Positions 1 through 9,885 of a stretch of DNA of 64,000 bases are shown one piece after another (the first letter of the stretch is position 1; each line of letters begins with the position of its first letter). Source of the DNA: Hofstenia miamia (lineage: Eukaryota > Xenacoelomorpha > Acoela); NCBI GenBank assembly GCA_004352715.1, contig SCFE01000033.1, forward strand, positions 1,630,722-1,694,721. Direction: 5' to 3'. The notes beneath the pieces were generated by a model that was not told the DNA's origin, searched no databases, and was given only the letters and a program-made list of their open reading frames with translations. A program made the position numbers and the translations under genes.

Positions 1-20
1 TATATATATATATATATATA
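1..20. repeat. (TA)n microsatellite at window edge
   Basis: Ten TA units open the window; the tract probably continues outside it. Confidence 0.9.
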
Positions 21-665
21 CATATTTCGTGATATGTTTCAACTTGGATAATCAAAATATTAACGTCCTCATGCGACCAACTCATTTTAATAAATAGCTG
101 GTAAGAATTGAGTTAAAATGCACGGCACAAGCTGTTACACGGAGGGCTTTGTGCCATTTGTCCCCTTTGAAATAGAACATTGTTGTATTTCATAGTTTGT
201 CCCCGAGCAAGCAATTATCTTGCGCGGGAATAGATGATACACAGAGTGCAATCAACTCAAGTGTTTTGCATGAAGTCAAAAGCCCATCGTGTAACATCCG
301 CTTTAGTTTTGCACTGCATTATTTGACCGCTAGAGGCATTATAAATCGATGTATTAATTTTCCTCTAATGGATATCTTAAATTTCTGAATAATTTATTCA
401 ATGTAAAATTTTTCAAAAGTTTAGTATTATTTTGAAAAACATCCTATAGAATTTATCAGACGTATACATTTTATCAAAAAATGTTAGTTGATTTTAGTGA
501 GATTCTTTAAATTGGGCATTTATCACTTGAAATAAATTACATTTTGTAAATTGCTATAGTATAATATGAATAAATTTGAAGTATTCCAATAGTGTCTATT
601 GACACACATGCATATTTATTTTTGCCGGCATACTTTGCCTAATATAATGAAATTGTGCTCTAGTT
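21..665. other. AT-rich intergenic, nothing recognised
   Basis: Short reading frames only (the longest, 197-388, is 63 codons with low-complexity composition and no recognisable motif). No RNA gene or repeat ends were seen here. Confidence 0.5.
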
Positions 666-779
666 CAGTGGTTCCCAACCTGAGGTAAGCAGAGAGTGTT
701 TGTAGGGTCTGCAAAAGACATTGAGAAAATTTCATTTTAAGATAACAATTTATATGTTAATAATATAATCCAACCACTG
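666..779. mobile_element. Short hAT-like MITE remnant
   Basis: The segment opens with CAGTGGTTCCCAACC, a sequence very typical of hAT-superfamily terminal inverted repeats, and ends with AACCACTG, its inverted counterpart over about 8 bp. The 8-bp flanks (CTCTAGTT and ATGTAGCT) agree at only 5 of 8 positions, so the target duplication is decayed or one end is misplaced. It has no coding capacity. Confidence 0.4.
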
Positions 780-1327
780 ATGTAGCTACGAGGGGAAATG
801 CCCCCCCCCCAAAAGCGAAGCCTAGCCCCCTATTTTGGAGCAGAATGAACCTATTACTATTAATATTGTTTTGTTAAAAGATAAATAAATGGTCAATCGC
901 TCTATTTAAATAACTTTCACATCAAATTTAATATGCAATTAACAAGAATTCCGCTATGTTAAATTTAACCTGAATGGAGTTGAATCTATTTCCACACTCG
1001 AGTATTTAAACATGGAATTATAACAAGTGAATGATAACGAATTACAATTAACCACTGATTGATTAGATGATTAAAGTAGCATGCACACCTACAACTTTGC
1101 TCACAACTTTTTGGGTAATTATAAAGTTCACAGCAAAAATATTTGCGCACAACTTATTAGTTAAATTATATGTATTGCCATTTTAATTAACTAAATCTAC
1201 CAGTAAATTTCACTATAACCAATACAATGAAGCAGTCTGAAGGAAAAAGACATAGTTTTGAAAGCACCTTGTGCAATTTAAATCAGTTATGTAAATAATA
1301 ATGGGAGGGTAAATTGTTTCTGTCACA
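780..1327. other. Intergenic stretch with C10 run
   Basis: AT-rich DNA with a C10 homopolymer at about 801-810 followed by a C-rich patch to 833. No coding sequence is recognised. The C-rich patch may be the end of another short repeat. Confidence 0.4.
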
Positions 1328-1584
1328 ATGAATCGAGCTATAGCAACATGCCTAATTGCAGTTTATGTCAATAAGAAACGACAAAATCGTAAGAAATCTA
1401 AAAAATTATGGACCAAAGAATGGATTTTAAATAGATAATTATTATGGTGTAACAAGTTCATTGACAAGTGAACTGCGTTTATCAGATGAAACATGTTTTG
1501 CGAATTTTTATAGAATGACTACTGATCATTTCGATTTCCTTCTGAATTGTTTGCGAAGTTATTTGCAAAAGCAACAAAGCTGCC
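1328..1584 (+). pseudogene. Harbinger/PIF-like transposase N-terminal remnant, left part
   Basis: From the ATG at 1,328 the translation is basic and then reads KKLWTKEWI. After a one-base frameshift (about 1,433-1,461) it gives ELRLSDETCFANFYRM and FDFLL. This order (basic stretch, W-x3-WI, L-x-EL, D-x3-F-x-NFxRM, F-x-LL) is the usual N-terminal part of HARBI1/PIF-Harbinger transposases. A TAA lies inside the frameshifted stretch, so the copy is dead. The frame is cut at 1,585-1,588 by the TTAA of the Kolobok-like insertion and reopens in phase at 7,113. Recognition is by motif pattern only; no catalytic DDE segment is present. Confidence 0.5.
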
Positions 1585-1588
1585 TTAA
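1585..1588. repeat. TTAA target-site duplication, left copy
   Basis: TTAA immediately outside the left inverted repeat; the pair is at 7,109-7,112. With one TTAA left after removal of the element, the flanking Harbinger-like frame reads through. Confidence 0.75.
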
Positions 1589-1712
1589 GCCCCGTTTACA
1601 CTGGTTCAACTTGAGGAATTCGTCAAGCGAATTCAATAGCGCATTGACGCGTTTACATCTGTTCCTCATGTTGATTTCATTTGACGATTTCAATAGATTC
1701 CTAATGTAAACA
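1589..1712 (+). repeat. Left terminal inverted repeat of Kolobok-like element
   Basis: Inverted copy of about 6,970-7,108. It contains internal GTTTACAYYTG sub-repeats. The ORF-like translation across it is meaningless. Confidence 0.8.
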
Positions 1713-2098
1713 CCCCACAAAATTGAAAGCGAAACCGCACGGAGGAGATATATTTTCCTCAAAGTAAGCAAAGTTTCTATTTTAATAGGCAAAAATAAAC
1801 GACTAAATTATAGAATTTTTCTAAAAGTTATGAACTAAAAGTGCTTCAATAAACAAAATATTCATCAATATTAAAATTTGTTATTGAGTTTCATTTTACG
1901 CAAATGAAAAAAATTTAGTTGAATAATCAAAATATACATATGCACATTTACAGGATTTACGCAAGTTAAAATATAAACTTTGAGTAAGTTTAAATACATA
2001 TATTATTTTATTGACCTTTACTTGAGCTAACCAAACTAAAGAAATACTAGTGGCAGATTGCTATTGAAAAATTTTTATTACTAATGAATGGTAATCTA

Positions 2099-2124
2099 TT
2101 ATATATATATATATATATATATAT
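2099..2124. repeat. (TA)n microsatellite inside the Kolobok-like element
   Basis: Thirteen TA units between the left inverted repeat and the transposase frame. Confidence 0.85.
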
Positions 2125-2223
2125 GTATTTCCTAGCCAAAAACCGGCCAGTCAGTATTAATTGTGTTGATGGCAAAACTAAAGCTGCAAGAATCAAACAT
2201 TGATGTTTTTACGAAATTACTAC

Positions 2224-5142
2224 CTACTTAACAATAGTATTCATCACTGAATGTAACACGAAGGTCATGACAATTTCTATATGACATTTACTGTTAGAAT
2301 TGGATTTATGTAAATATTCTTTTGATTCGTTATTTGGACGAACTTGACATTCTTGTGAATAATAATCCTTTGGAAAACTTGTGTCATAGCGTTCTGATTT
2401 ATGAACATGACAATAGAGGCATGAATAATTTCCTGAGGCAGCATTTAGCCCTAAGACTAATAGTAAGAACTTCATGTCGCCTGAAAGAATTACATTTAAA
2501 AAATTTTTACGCCCATTAACATGTACCCAAGGTTCCTTAATTAAATGATTAATTTCATTAAAACTTTCTTTAAATGATTTGTGAAGTGTTTCAAAGTCTT
2601 CTTTTCCTCGACAAATTGCAAAAGTGTTGCAATCATTTACAGATGTACATCGCTCATCAGGTAGCATTATAGAAAAACTTAATTGCAAAAAGTTTGATGT
2701 TCTTGTTAACTTGGTACCATCACCGCAAATTTTTACAATATAATTTGTACAAACTTCGTTTTCATAGACTCTACACTCTAGAAAATGTTTAAGTTCATCC
2801 AATAAAGACACATAGCAACAATTCTCATCCGATGAAAAAATCCTTAAATTATCATTTAATTTTTTTCTTTCGCTTTTGATAAGATAAGAACGTGGTAAAG
2901 CACTGCATTGCATCGAGAGTTCGTGGTATGCAGCATCACTAATTAAAAATTTATCTAAATAATATAAGATATTCTGAATGAGCTCTTCATCTTTATAACT
3001 TGTGCTGGAATTAAAATTTATTAATAATTCATTGTTATTTTTATCAATCAATTTCGCATTTGCAATTTTCAACCCAAAACTTTCTAAAAACCAAAGTGCT
3101 GATGAAATGTTATTTTTAATTTGTAACTTCATTCGTGACTTTAATCGAGATTTAGCTGCAAAGTAATCACTTGGATAGCTATTTTGTAAATCTGGGCTTT
3201 TAATATTTTCGTAAAGTTTAATTATTTGTTCTTTTTCAAGAATTAGATCCAACATTTTGTTGGAAAAATCTTTCACAATATCTAAGTGATCGTTTTTAGA
3301 ATTTTCTGCTTGTTCATTTAATTCATCAACACGAGATTGCAACATTTCATTCAATGAAAATAACTTATTGCAATTGGCTTTGCACCTAATCAATTGTTTG
3401 TTCAATGTATAACTACTTTCTAAATAGCAGCGCTTGATGTAAAACTTGCAAAGTTTTTCTGGAAATTGAATTTTTTTCCTTCCTTGAAATTTTCTAAACA
3501 TAGTACACTTCAGATGCTTTAACTTTTCAAAACTTTTCAAAAATTCGTTATTACAGCACAACATAATATGAATGTCATTTGAACATAAACTTTCATTAAC
3601 ATTTGCAATGAATTCTTCAGCACTTAAGCTTAGGAAATTCCTATTAGGCAATTGCAAATATCCGAAAAATTCTGTANTTTTACGCCCATTAACATGTACC
3701 CAAGGTTCCTTAATTAAATGATTAATTTCATTAAAACTTTCTTTAAATGATTTGTGAAGTGTTTCAAAGACTTCTTTTCCTTGACAAATTGCAAAAGTGT
3801 TGCAATCATTTACAGATGTACATCGCTCATCAGGTAGCATTATAGAAAAACTTAATTGCAAAAAGTTTGATGTTCTTATTAACTTGGTACCATCACCGTA
3901 AATTTTTACAATATAATTTGTACAAACTTCGTTTTCATAGACTCTACCCTCTAGGAAATGTTTAAGTTCATCCAATAAAGACACATAGCAATAATTCTCA
4001 TCAGATGAAAAAATCCTTAAATTATCATTTAATTTTTTTCTTTCGCTTTTGATAAGATAAGAACGTGGTAAAGCACTGCATTGCATCGAGAGTTCGTGGT
4101 ATGCAGCATCACTAATTAAAAATTTATCTAAANTACACTCTAGGAAATGTTTAAGTTCATCCAATAAAGACACATAGCAACAATTCTCATCCAATGAAAA
4201 AATCCTTAAATTATCATTTAATTTTTTTCTTTCCCTTTTGATAAGATAAGAACGTGGTAAAGCACTGCATTGCATCAAGAGTTCGTGGTATGCAGCATCA
4301 CTAATTAAAAATTTATCTAAATAATATAAGATATTGCGAATGAGCTCTTCATCTTTATAACTTGTGCTGGAATTAAAATTTATTAATAATTCATTGTTAT
4401 TTTTATCAATCAATTTCGCATTTGCAATTTTCAACCCAAAACTTTCTAAAAACCAAAGTGCTGATGAGATGTTATTTTTAATTTGTAACTTCATTCGTGA
4501 CTTTAATCGAGATTTAGCTGCAAAGTAATCTCTTGGATAGCTATTTTGTAAATCTGGGCTTTTAATATTTTCGTAAAGTTTAATTATTTGTTCTTTTTCA
4601 AGAATTAGATCCAACATTTTGTTGGAAAAATCTTTCACAATATCTAAGTTATCGTTTTTAGAATTTTCTGCTTGTTCATTTAATTCATCAACACGAGATT
4701 GCAACATTTCATTCAATGAAAATAACTTATTGCAATTGGCTTTGCACTTAATCAATTGTTTGTTCAATGTATAACTACTTTCTAAATAGCAGCGCTTGAT
4801 GTAAAACTTGCAAAGTTTTTCTGGAAATTGAATTTTTTTCCTTCCTTGAAATTTTCTAAACATAGTACACTTCAGATGCTTTAACTTTTCAAAACTTTTC
4901 AAAAATTCGTTATTACAGCACAACATAATATGAATGTCATTTGAACATAAACTTTCATTAACATTTGTAATGAATTCTTCAGCACTTAAGCTTAGGAAAT
5001 TCCTATTAGGCAATTGCAAATATCCGAAAAATTCTGTGCTGTTTGGAATATCTTTGAACTCATTTGTATTTACATAACAAAATGAAATGGCCATGTTATA
5101 ATTCAACCAATGTTTAAAACACCAACAAATCTTATAGTACAA
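2224..5142 (-). pseudogene. Kolobok-like DDE transposase, assembly-chimeric frame
   Basis: The 972-codon frame is not one protein. It is three overlapping near-identical segments joined by single Ns: 4,134-5,142, 3,678-4,132 and 2,224-3,676. Merging the overlap would give roughly 520 codons. What the sequence shows: a coiled-coil-like stretch after about residue 120 (LNEMLQSRVDELNEQ), a GDGTK motif near the start of the probable catalytic core (at about 2,725 and 3,900), and at the C-terminal side SGDMKFLLL followed 19 residues after its Asp by CLYC. A D then CxxC at that spacing is also seen in RAG1 and is general for hAT, Kolobok, CMC and Transib RNase-H-fold transposases. The third acidic residue and the usual C-terminus are missing, so the frame is truncated at 2,224. 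TTAA target sites favour Kolobok. Confidence 0.7.
2505..3676 (-). repeat. Transposase segment A of assembly-joined set
   Basis: Segment A (1,172 bp) overlaps segment B (3,678-4,132, offset 1,173) and segment C (4,134-5,038, offset 1,362) at near identity with scattered substitutions. Both junctions are single Ns. Such one-base gaps are typical of scaffolders placing overlapping contigs with an estimated gap of zero or below. Confidence 0.8.
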
Positions 5143-6969
5143 GGCAACTAGATGTGATACAGCACTTCAAAAAACTATCAATTCATCTGGCAAAGTAGTT
5201 GAATCTACTCATTCGTGATTGAATATAAGTATAGTATAATATTGGGAACATAGAATTATGTATTTGGAGTAGGTGACAATTATGCACTTCCTGGTTTAAA
5301 AAATGTCTGTAATTTTGGAATTGTTTACATTCAATTGCCGTTTGATGCTACATTGACATTCCACCAGCTGTTCAAGCAAGCTTAATTCTCCTGAGCTTTG
5401 ATACAATTTCAAAGCTAAAACCATTGGACACATGTGTACATTTAGAATGTTATGAAATTATTGAAAAAGTGAATAAACATTGTTGATACAGGCATTCAAT
5501 GCTTTCAAACTGCCGATGGGTTATCTTATAAGATAAAACAACTATTATTTGTGAAATACTAATAACTTTATTTGGGGTGTCTAAAACAGGTCTTAAGTTT
5601 ATTTTTGGGATAACGTAGGTGTTAAATCAAGTTGAAAAACTTACAAAGTGTATTTGAATAACTTGTCAAGAAACAGTTTGGTCTTCAACTTTTCCGCAAC
5701 TGGAAATTGTAAAAATCTTCATTTTTATTGGGAAAACAATGTTTTTAGGCTAAAATGTGATTGACTAGTGCTACAAATTTCAACATTACATGGCGCAGTT
5801 TTATGCTAATGACATCTACATAAAGTAAATACATTCTTTACAGTAATGAGTACGAAAAATATAATTATCTGGCTTACTTTACTTTACTTTATGGCTGTGT
5901 ATGACTAAGGAAAGGTCAAAGACCTTCAAATAGTGTTTACAATAACTTCGATTTGAACCTCAAAGCACTTAAAACAGTTTAACTACACTTTTGGTCTATT
6001 CTAACATACTGTAATTTAGGTGTTCTCAACATACATTTGAAATCACTAGCATAATATTTAGCAGCTCCAAATTTTCAGAAGGAATCGAACTCTAGTATTT
6101 TCACAATAAATTTTTAATAATAGTCTAAACAATATGAACAGCATAAATTTCAACAAAATTTCAGACCTGCGTTTGTAAGTTCAATTTATAGGTCTCAGGA
6201 AGCTACAATTTAACTCGTATGAATGAGATGATTAATGCACTACGCTTGGCAAATGCTCCTTTCTCAGAACCTACCTTTGGAAATTTTAATATTTCTTCAT
6301 GGGTTTCGTATTATTAAATTTAAACAAAAAATGTTGCATAAAAATGTACTACTAAAGGCAATTTTAAAATCAAGCAGGGAAGCCACAGTTTTTGCTCATT
6401 AACAATACCGGAAAGACAATAAACCCACATGCTAAGCTGCTATAATAGTCTACCTTTGGAAATTCGAATTTTCTCTTAGAGGACTTTCTAGGAATAATTT
6501 ACATGTATTAAGATAGGCATTATTTTTCGCCATCTTGCGGTTGAATTGTATTTTAGATTTCATTCTCAAGTGCACTAATTTCTCCATATGTGGCAACAGC
6601 GATTAGGATTAATCTATCGCCAAATTATTTTTCCTTCCGATTAATCGCGATTAAAATCTAACGATCTCTGTGTAGATGTACTATCTTTGTAAAAATATTG
6701 AAGTAAACTTTTCCTGGATCGACTTGCACCCTAATCCGTCATCAATAGTTAAATAGAGAATTTGTCAGTGTACTCTGGAGTAGTTGCATATTTCCCCCAT
6801 TTTTCAAGTTGACAAAGACAAGGCTAAAATATATTTAGGTGAACAATTGCCCATCCTTGCCCACCATAGCTACGGCTCTGTACGTCTGGTCTGTGTTAAT
6901 TAGATTATTAAATGAATGACATTAGCTTATTATTCTTTTAAATCGTTTAATCGTTTAAATATCAACGAA
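5143..6969. other. Non-coding 5' part of the Kolobok-like element
   Basis: Upstream side of the - strand transposase. No THAP-type zinc-binding pattern or other upstream exon was recognised. A GATTAATCGCGATTAAAATC patch near 6,637-6,657 looks like an insertion or repeat end but has no partner that I found. Confidence 0.4.
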
Positions 6970-7108
6970 AAAGGGTCCAATGTAAACAGGAGTTTTCAAT
7001 ATTGAAATCGTCAAATGAAATCAACATGAGGAACAGATGTAAACGCGTCCATGCACTATTGAATTCGCTTGACGAATTCCTCAAGTTGAACCACAGTGTA
7101 AACGGGGC
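6970..7108 (-). repeat. Right terminal inverted repeat of Kolobok-like element
   Basis: Inverted partner of 1,589-1,712. It ends in AGTGTAAACGGGGC directly before TTAA. Confidence 0.8.
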
Positions 7109-7112
7109 TTAA
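7109..7112. repeat. TTAA target-site duplication, right copy
   Basis: Pairs with TTAA at 1,585-1,588. Confidence 0.75.
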
Positions 7113-7219
7113 GACGTTTAGAAAACGTGCATTAGAACCTCTTGCAACGTGTTATGCAAATAAAAAACGTTTTATTGATTATTGGGTAGATATCTTGCAT
7201 GTGCTAAATTTTCACTCAA
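7113..7219 (+). pseudogene. Harbinger-like remnant, right part after the Kolobok-like insertion
   Basis: Reading on in the frame that was cut at 1,584, with one TTAA retained, gives about 35 further codons, including FRKRALEPLATC, before a stop. In Harbinger-type proteins the region after the F-x-LL segment has a comparable R-K-AL-P-E-RLA pattern, so this is probably the continuation. The catalytic domain is absent. Confidence 0.35.
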
Positions 7220-8269
7220 TTAATTTGCTGAAACTAAAGCTATATATGTTCAATATTTTCATCCTTCTCTGTACCAGAATTTTCATTTGATTGAACGTTG
7301 TCACTTGAAATAATGTAAATCTCAACTTTGATTTCTGCCTCCAAGGCATCGTTCAAGTTCCTTCTGAAAACAAGCAAATTTATTGAGCAATTTGTGTAAA
7401 ACATGATTCTTTTTGTCCTGTTACCAAAATTACTGATTAGTAGTATTAACACAGAAATATGATAATTCTTTAAAGCAAAACCCATGTGTTCTCTTGACTC
7501 AGAAGTAGAAACGTTTACTATCATGTGTAACATACTGATTCAGCTTATATTTAGTCAGGGCTCAACTAACTTCAAATTTTAGAGAGGCAAATTATTTTGT
7601 TACAAATTAAGCCGATAAGCTGCTGGCAATTTTTACTAAAACATTGCTTGAAATTCACATTTCCTTAGGCAAAATTCTGTTTTTGCCTGTCTAGGATTCT
7701 TTTATATCCAATAGTGGCTATATAAATAAATTTTTAAATAGAAACGTTATTGTTTACTTTCATAATTGAATGCAATGTTTTTAAAATAGCACTAGAATGG
7801 CATACAAAAATCGGTCGAAAATGATATAAAATTGAGTAAAAACAAAATATTAATGAATTTTTTTTTAAATTTTCAGCACTTTTTCAAAAGTGATTGTAAA
7901 TAGGTGCATTCTTAAACCATAATTTTGAAAATATAATAAAATGGCCATACTCTTAGTGTTGCAAATATTTGCAAGTTTCAGCACTATGAATTGCAAGATT
8001 GTCTTTATGAACAAGCAGGATGAAGTGTTTCACAAAAATTGATATATTCAGCACAAGAATTTAGAAACTTAAACCATTTTGAAATAAGCGAAGAGGGGAA
8101 CTATTAACAAAATGCTTCATATTACAAAATTTTACATTTTTATGTATTGATCAACAAATCGAATGATTATGTTTGCTTGAGTATTTTGATCGAATAGTAA
8201 AAATGTCTTTTAAGACAAAAATATAAGCATAAAACTAAAAAATGAACAATTGATAAAATAAGGATAATT
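7220..8269. other. Intergenic, nothing firmly recognised
   Basis: AT-rich. A 97-codon - strand frame at 7,240-7,533 has no family resemblance that I recognise; it could be a remnant of the neighbouring transposon. The remainder is multiply stopped. Confidence 0.4.
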
Positions 8270-8475
8270 ATTCTCAACATTACACACCTCACAGAAACGT
8301 CTTTTGCATTCTAAACACTGAACGCATTCAAGTCCAGTGTATTCAGGAAAATGTACTAAACAGTCATCCTCATTCTTACTTCTTATGGTTCATCGCTGTG
8401 GCTAAACTTCTTGCAGCAAATAGCTGTTGCAGTAAAATCCCCAGTTGGTAGGTTTATATCAATGTCCGAACCCAC
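8270..8475 (-). pseudogene. Cysteine-rich fragment, possible transposase zinc-binding tail
   Basis: On the - strand, one frame reads GDFTATAICCKKFSHSDEP and ends. A shifted frame reads HFPEYTGLECVQCLECKRRF and then CEVC. Clustered C-x2-C pairs after HFPEY recall the C-terminal cysteine-rich tail of piggyBac transposases, but the match is short and frameshifted. It may equally be another zinc-binding remnant. Function unassigned. Confidence 0.25.
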
Positions 8476-8917
8476 TCTTTCTTGCATCTTTCTTCTTCAC
8501 CCCTTCTGCTGGCTAGATTTACAATGTCGCTTGCTTAGTGAGGTGACCAAACTATTATCGAGCTCTCTGTAAATCTGATTGTGTTCTAATGATGAGGATG
8601 TACAGGAAATTCGTTTCAAGGGTTCTTCAGGATTTCAAGGAACAATTCTGCTGTGGGGCGTTTATGGGGGGTCAATACAAGAAATTTAAACAGTGCCATG
8701 TGACGTCATCAAATAACTAGTGAAAGTGCAGCGTAGATTATACACTATGCTTAACTGTAAGTGAAAGAGGTTTTTTACAAATTATTACATCTTAAAATTA
8801 ATAGATTAAGTAGCTCATCATCAATTATTTTAATGCGATTGGTTTACTATGCAATGCAAAAATAAATTTGTTCGTAGCCATAGTTCTAAAAATTTTATCC
8901 CATATGTCAATTTATAA
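8476..8917. other. Sequence upstream of the truncated gypsy element
   Basis: No gag-like coding sequence, LTR end (TGTAGAG or TCTACA) or primer-binding site is found here, although an intact gypsy element would need them upstream of its protease. Confidence 0.5.
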
Positions 8918-9880
8918 AGGTATCTAGCCACGTCGCAGGATTTAAATTAGCTGGAGCACTGCCTCCTAACAAACGTGCGCAGAACATCCTAGTTGTCACA
9001 CAGCTTATCAGAAAAAATATGATACCTGTAGAAATAAACGGAAACATATTTAATGCCACTGTTGACACTGGAGCCACTGCATCCATCATCAGCGATGAAT
9101 GTTGCCAAGGCCTATGCTTTAGCCGAGAATCATTAGATCCTTCTTTTGTCAAGATTATCGATGCCTCAGGAAATCCTCCCTAAAAGGGAAATTACGTGAT
9201 GCTTCGATTCGAATTCATACTGAACCTTTTGAGGTGGATCTTCTTGTTATAGACACTTCTGATCAACGACTTCCTTATGACCTTATACTAGGAAATGATT
9301 TCTTAGAAAGGAATTCTTGTGTAATAGATTTCAAGAATAACATGATAGCCATCAAAGATCAGGGAGCCACCCAACTTGCTACCATCCCCAATAAAGAAAT
9401 AATTTTCGATCTCAGTGAGGCCATTTCAATTGAACCGAGACATTGGATGAGAGTGGCCGTCTCCTCTAGCAACAACATCAACGGGGATGTCATGATAGTG
9501 GGCCAACAAGGGAAATACCAATGGGGAATGTCCTTCTCGCCCGATTTATGCAAAGTTTCTAATGGGAAGACGCATGTCACTGTCTTAAATGGAGCAAATT
9601 TCCCTGTTAAAATTGGAGCCTGTCAATTACAACTTATAGGAGTACCAGTCAAGGTTGAGAATGCACCAGTAACCTGTTTGTCAATCTGCACCACGGTTCA
9701 CGATTTAGGAGAGCCAGCTAGACCAGTCAAGGTGCCTCCAGTTAATAATAGCTCCCATCCTCATCTAGATCAACACAAGAGGAAATCTTTGATCTCTCTT
9801 TTTCATAGTAAACACGAAACATTCAACTATGGAACAATAAGTGTTGGCCAGGCTGTTGGGGAAGAGCATGATATTGAGTA
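8918..9880 (+). pseudogene. Gypsy retropepsin (aspartic protease) region
   Basis: The translation from 8,918 reads through AGALPPNKRAQNILVV to the retropepsin active site VDTGAT (9,061-9,078), then SIISD. A TAA at 9,181 follows a one-base slip. The shifted frame continues as GTG-initiated 9,234-9,881 with YDLILGNDFLE, the conserved hydrophobic-G-x-D segment that closes retropepsin domains. Downstream of it come about 150 residues of linker. The protease would cleave the Gag-Pol polyprotein, but the frameshift means this copy cannot make it in one piece. Confidence 0.85.
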
Positions 9881-9885
9881 AAGAA

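Larger units (their letters stand above)
1589..7108 (-). mobile_element. Kolobok-like DNA transposon with TTAA target duplication
   Basis: The two ends are inverted copies starting GCCCCGTTTACACTG and matching over about 120 bp (left 1,589-1,712, right about 6,970-7,108) with a few mismatches and small indels. Each end abuts a TTAA (1,585-1,588 and 7,109-7,112). TTAA duplication is characteristic of the Kolobok and piggyBac superfamilies. The enclosed transposase on the - strand has the GDG and D-x19-CxxC pattern expected of the Kolobok/Transib/CMC/hAT type and does not look like piggyBac. The 5.5-kb span is inflated by an assembly artefact (joins at N3677 and N4133); removing the repeated blocks would leave roughly 4.2 kb. 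The element interrupts a Harbinger-like remnant. Confidence 0.75.

Noticed and set aside
1461-1792. Reading frames on both strands over 1,559-1,792
   Set aside because: They run through the terminal inverted repeat of the Kolobok-like element and have no protein character beyond the Harbinger-like part before 1,585.
2224-5142. A single 972-residue tandem-repeat protein
   Set aside because: The repetition is created by two single-N joins between overlapping segments; the frame continuity across the Ns is an artefact.
8907-9152. - strand frame opposite the protease region
   Set aside because: Shadow of the retropepsin coding strand.
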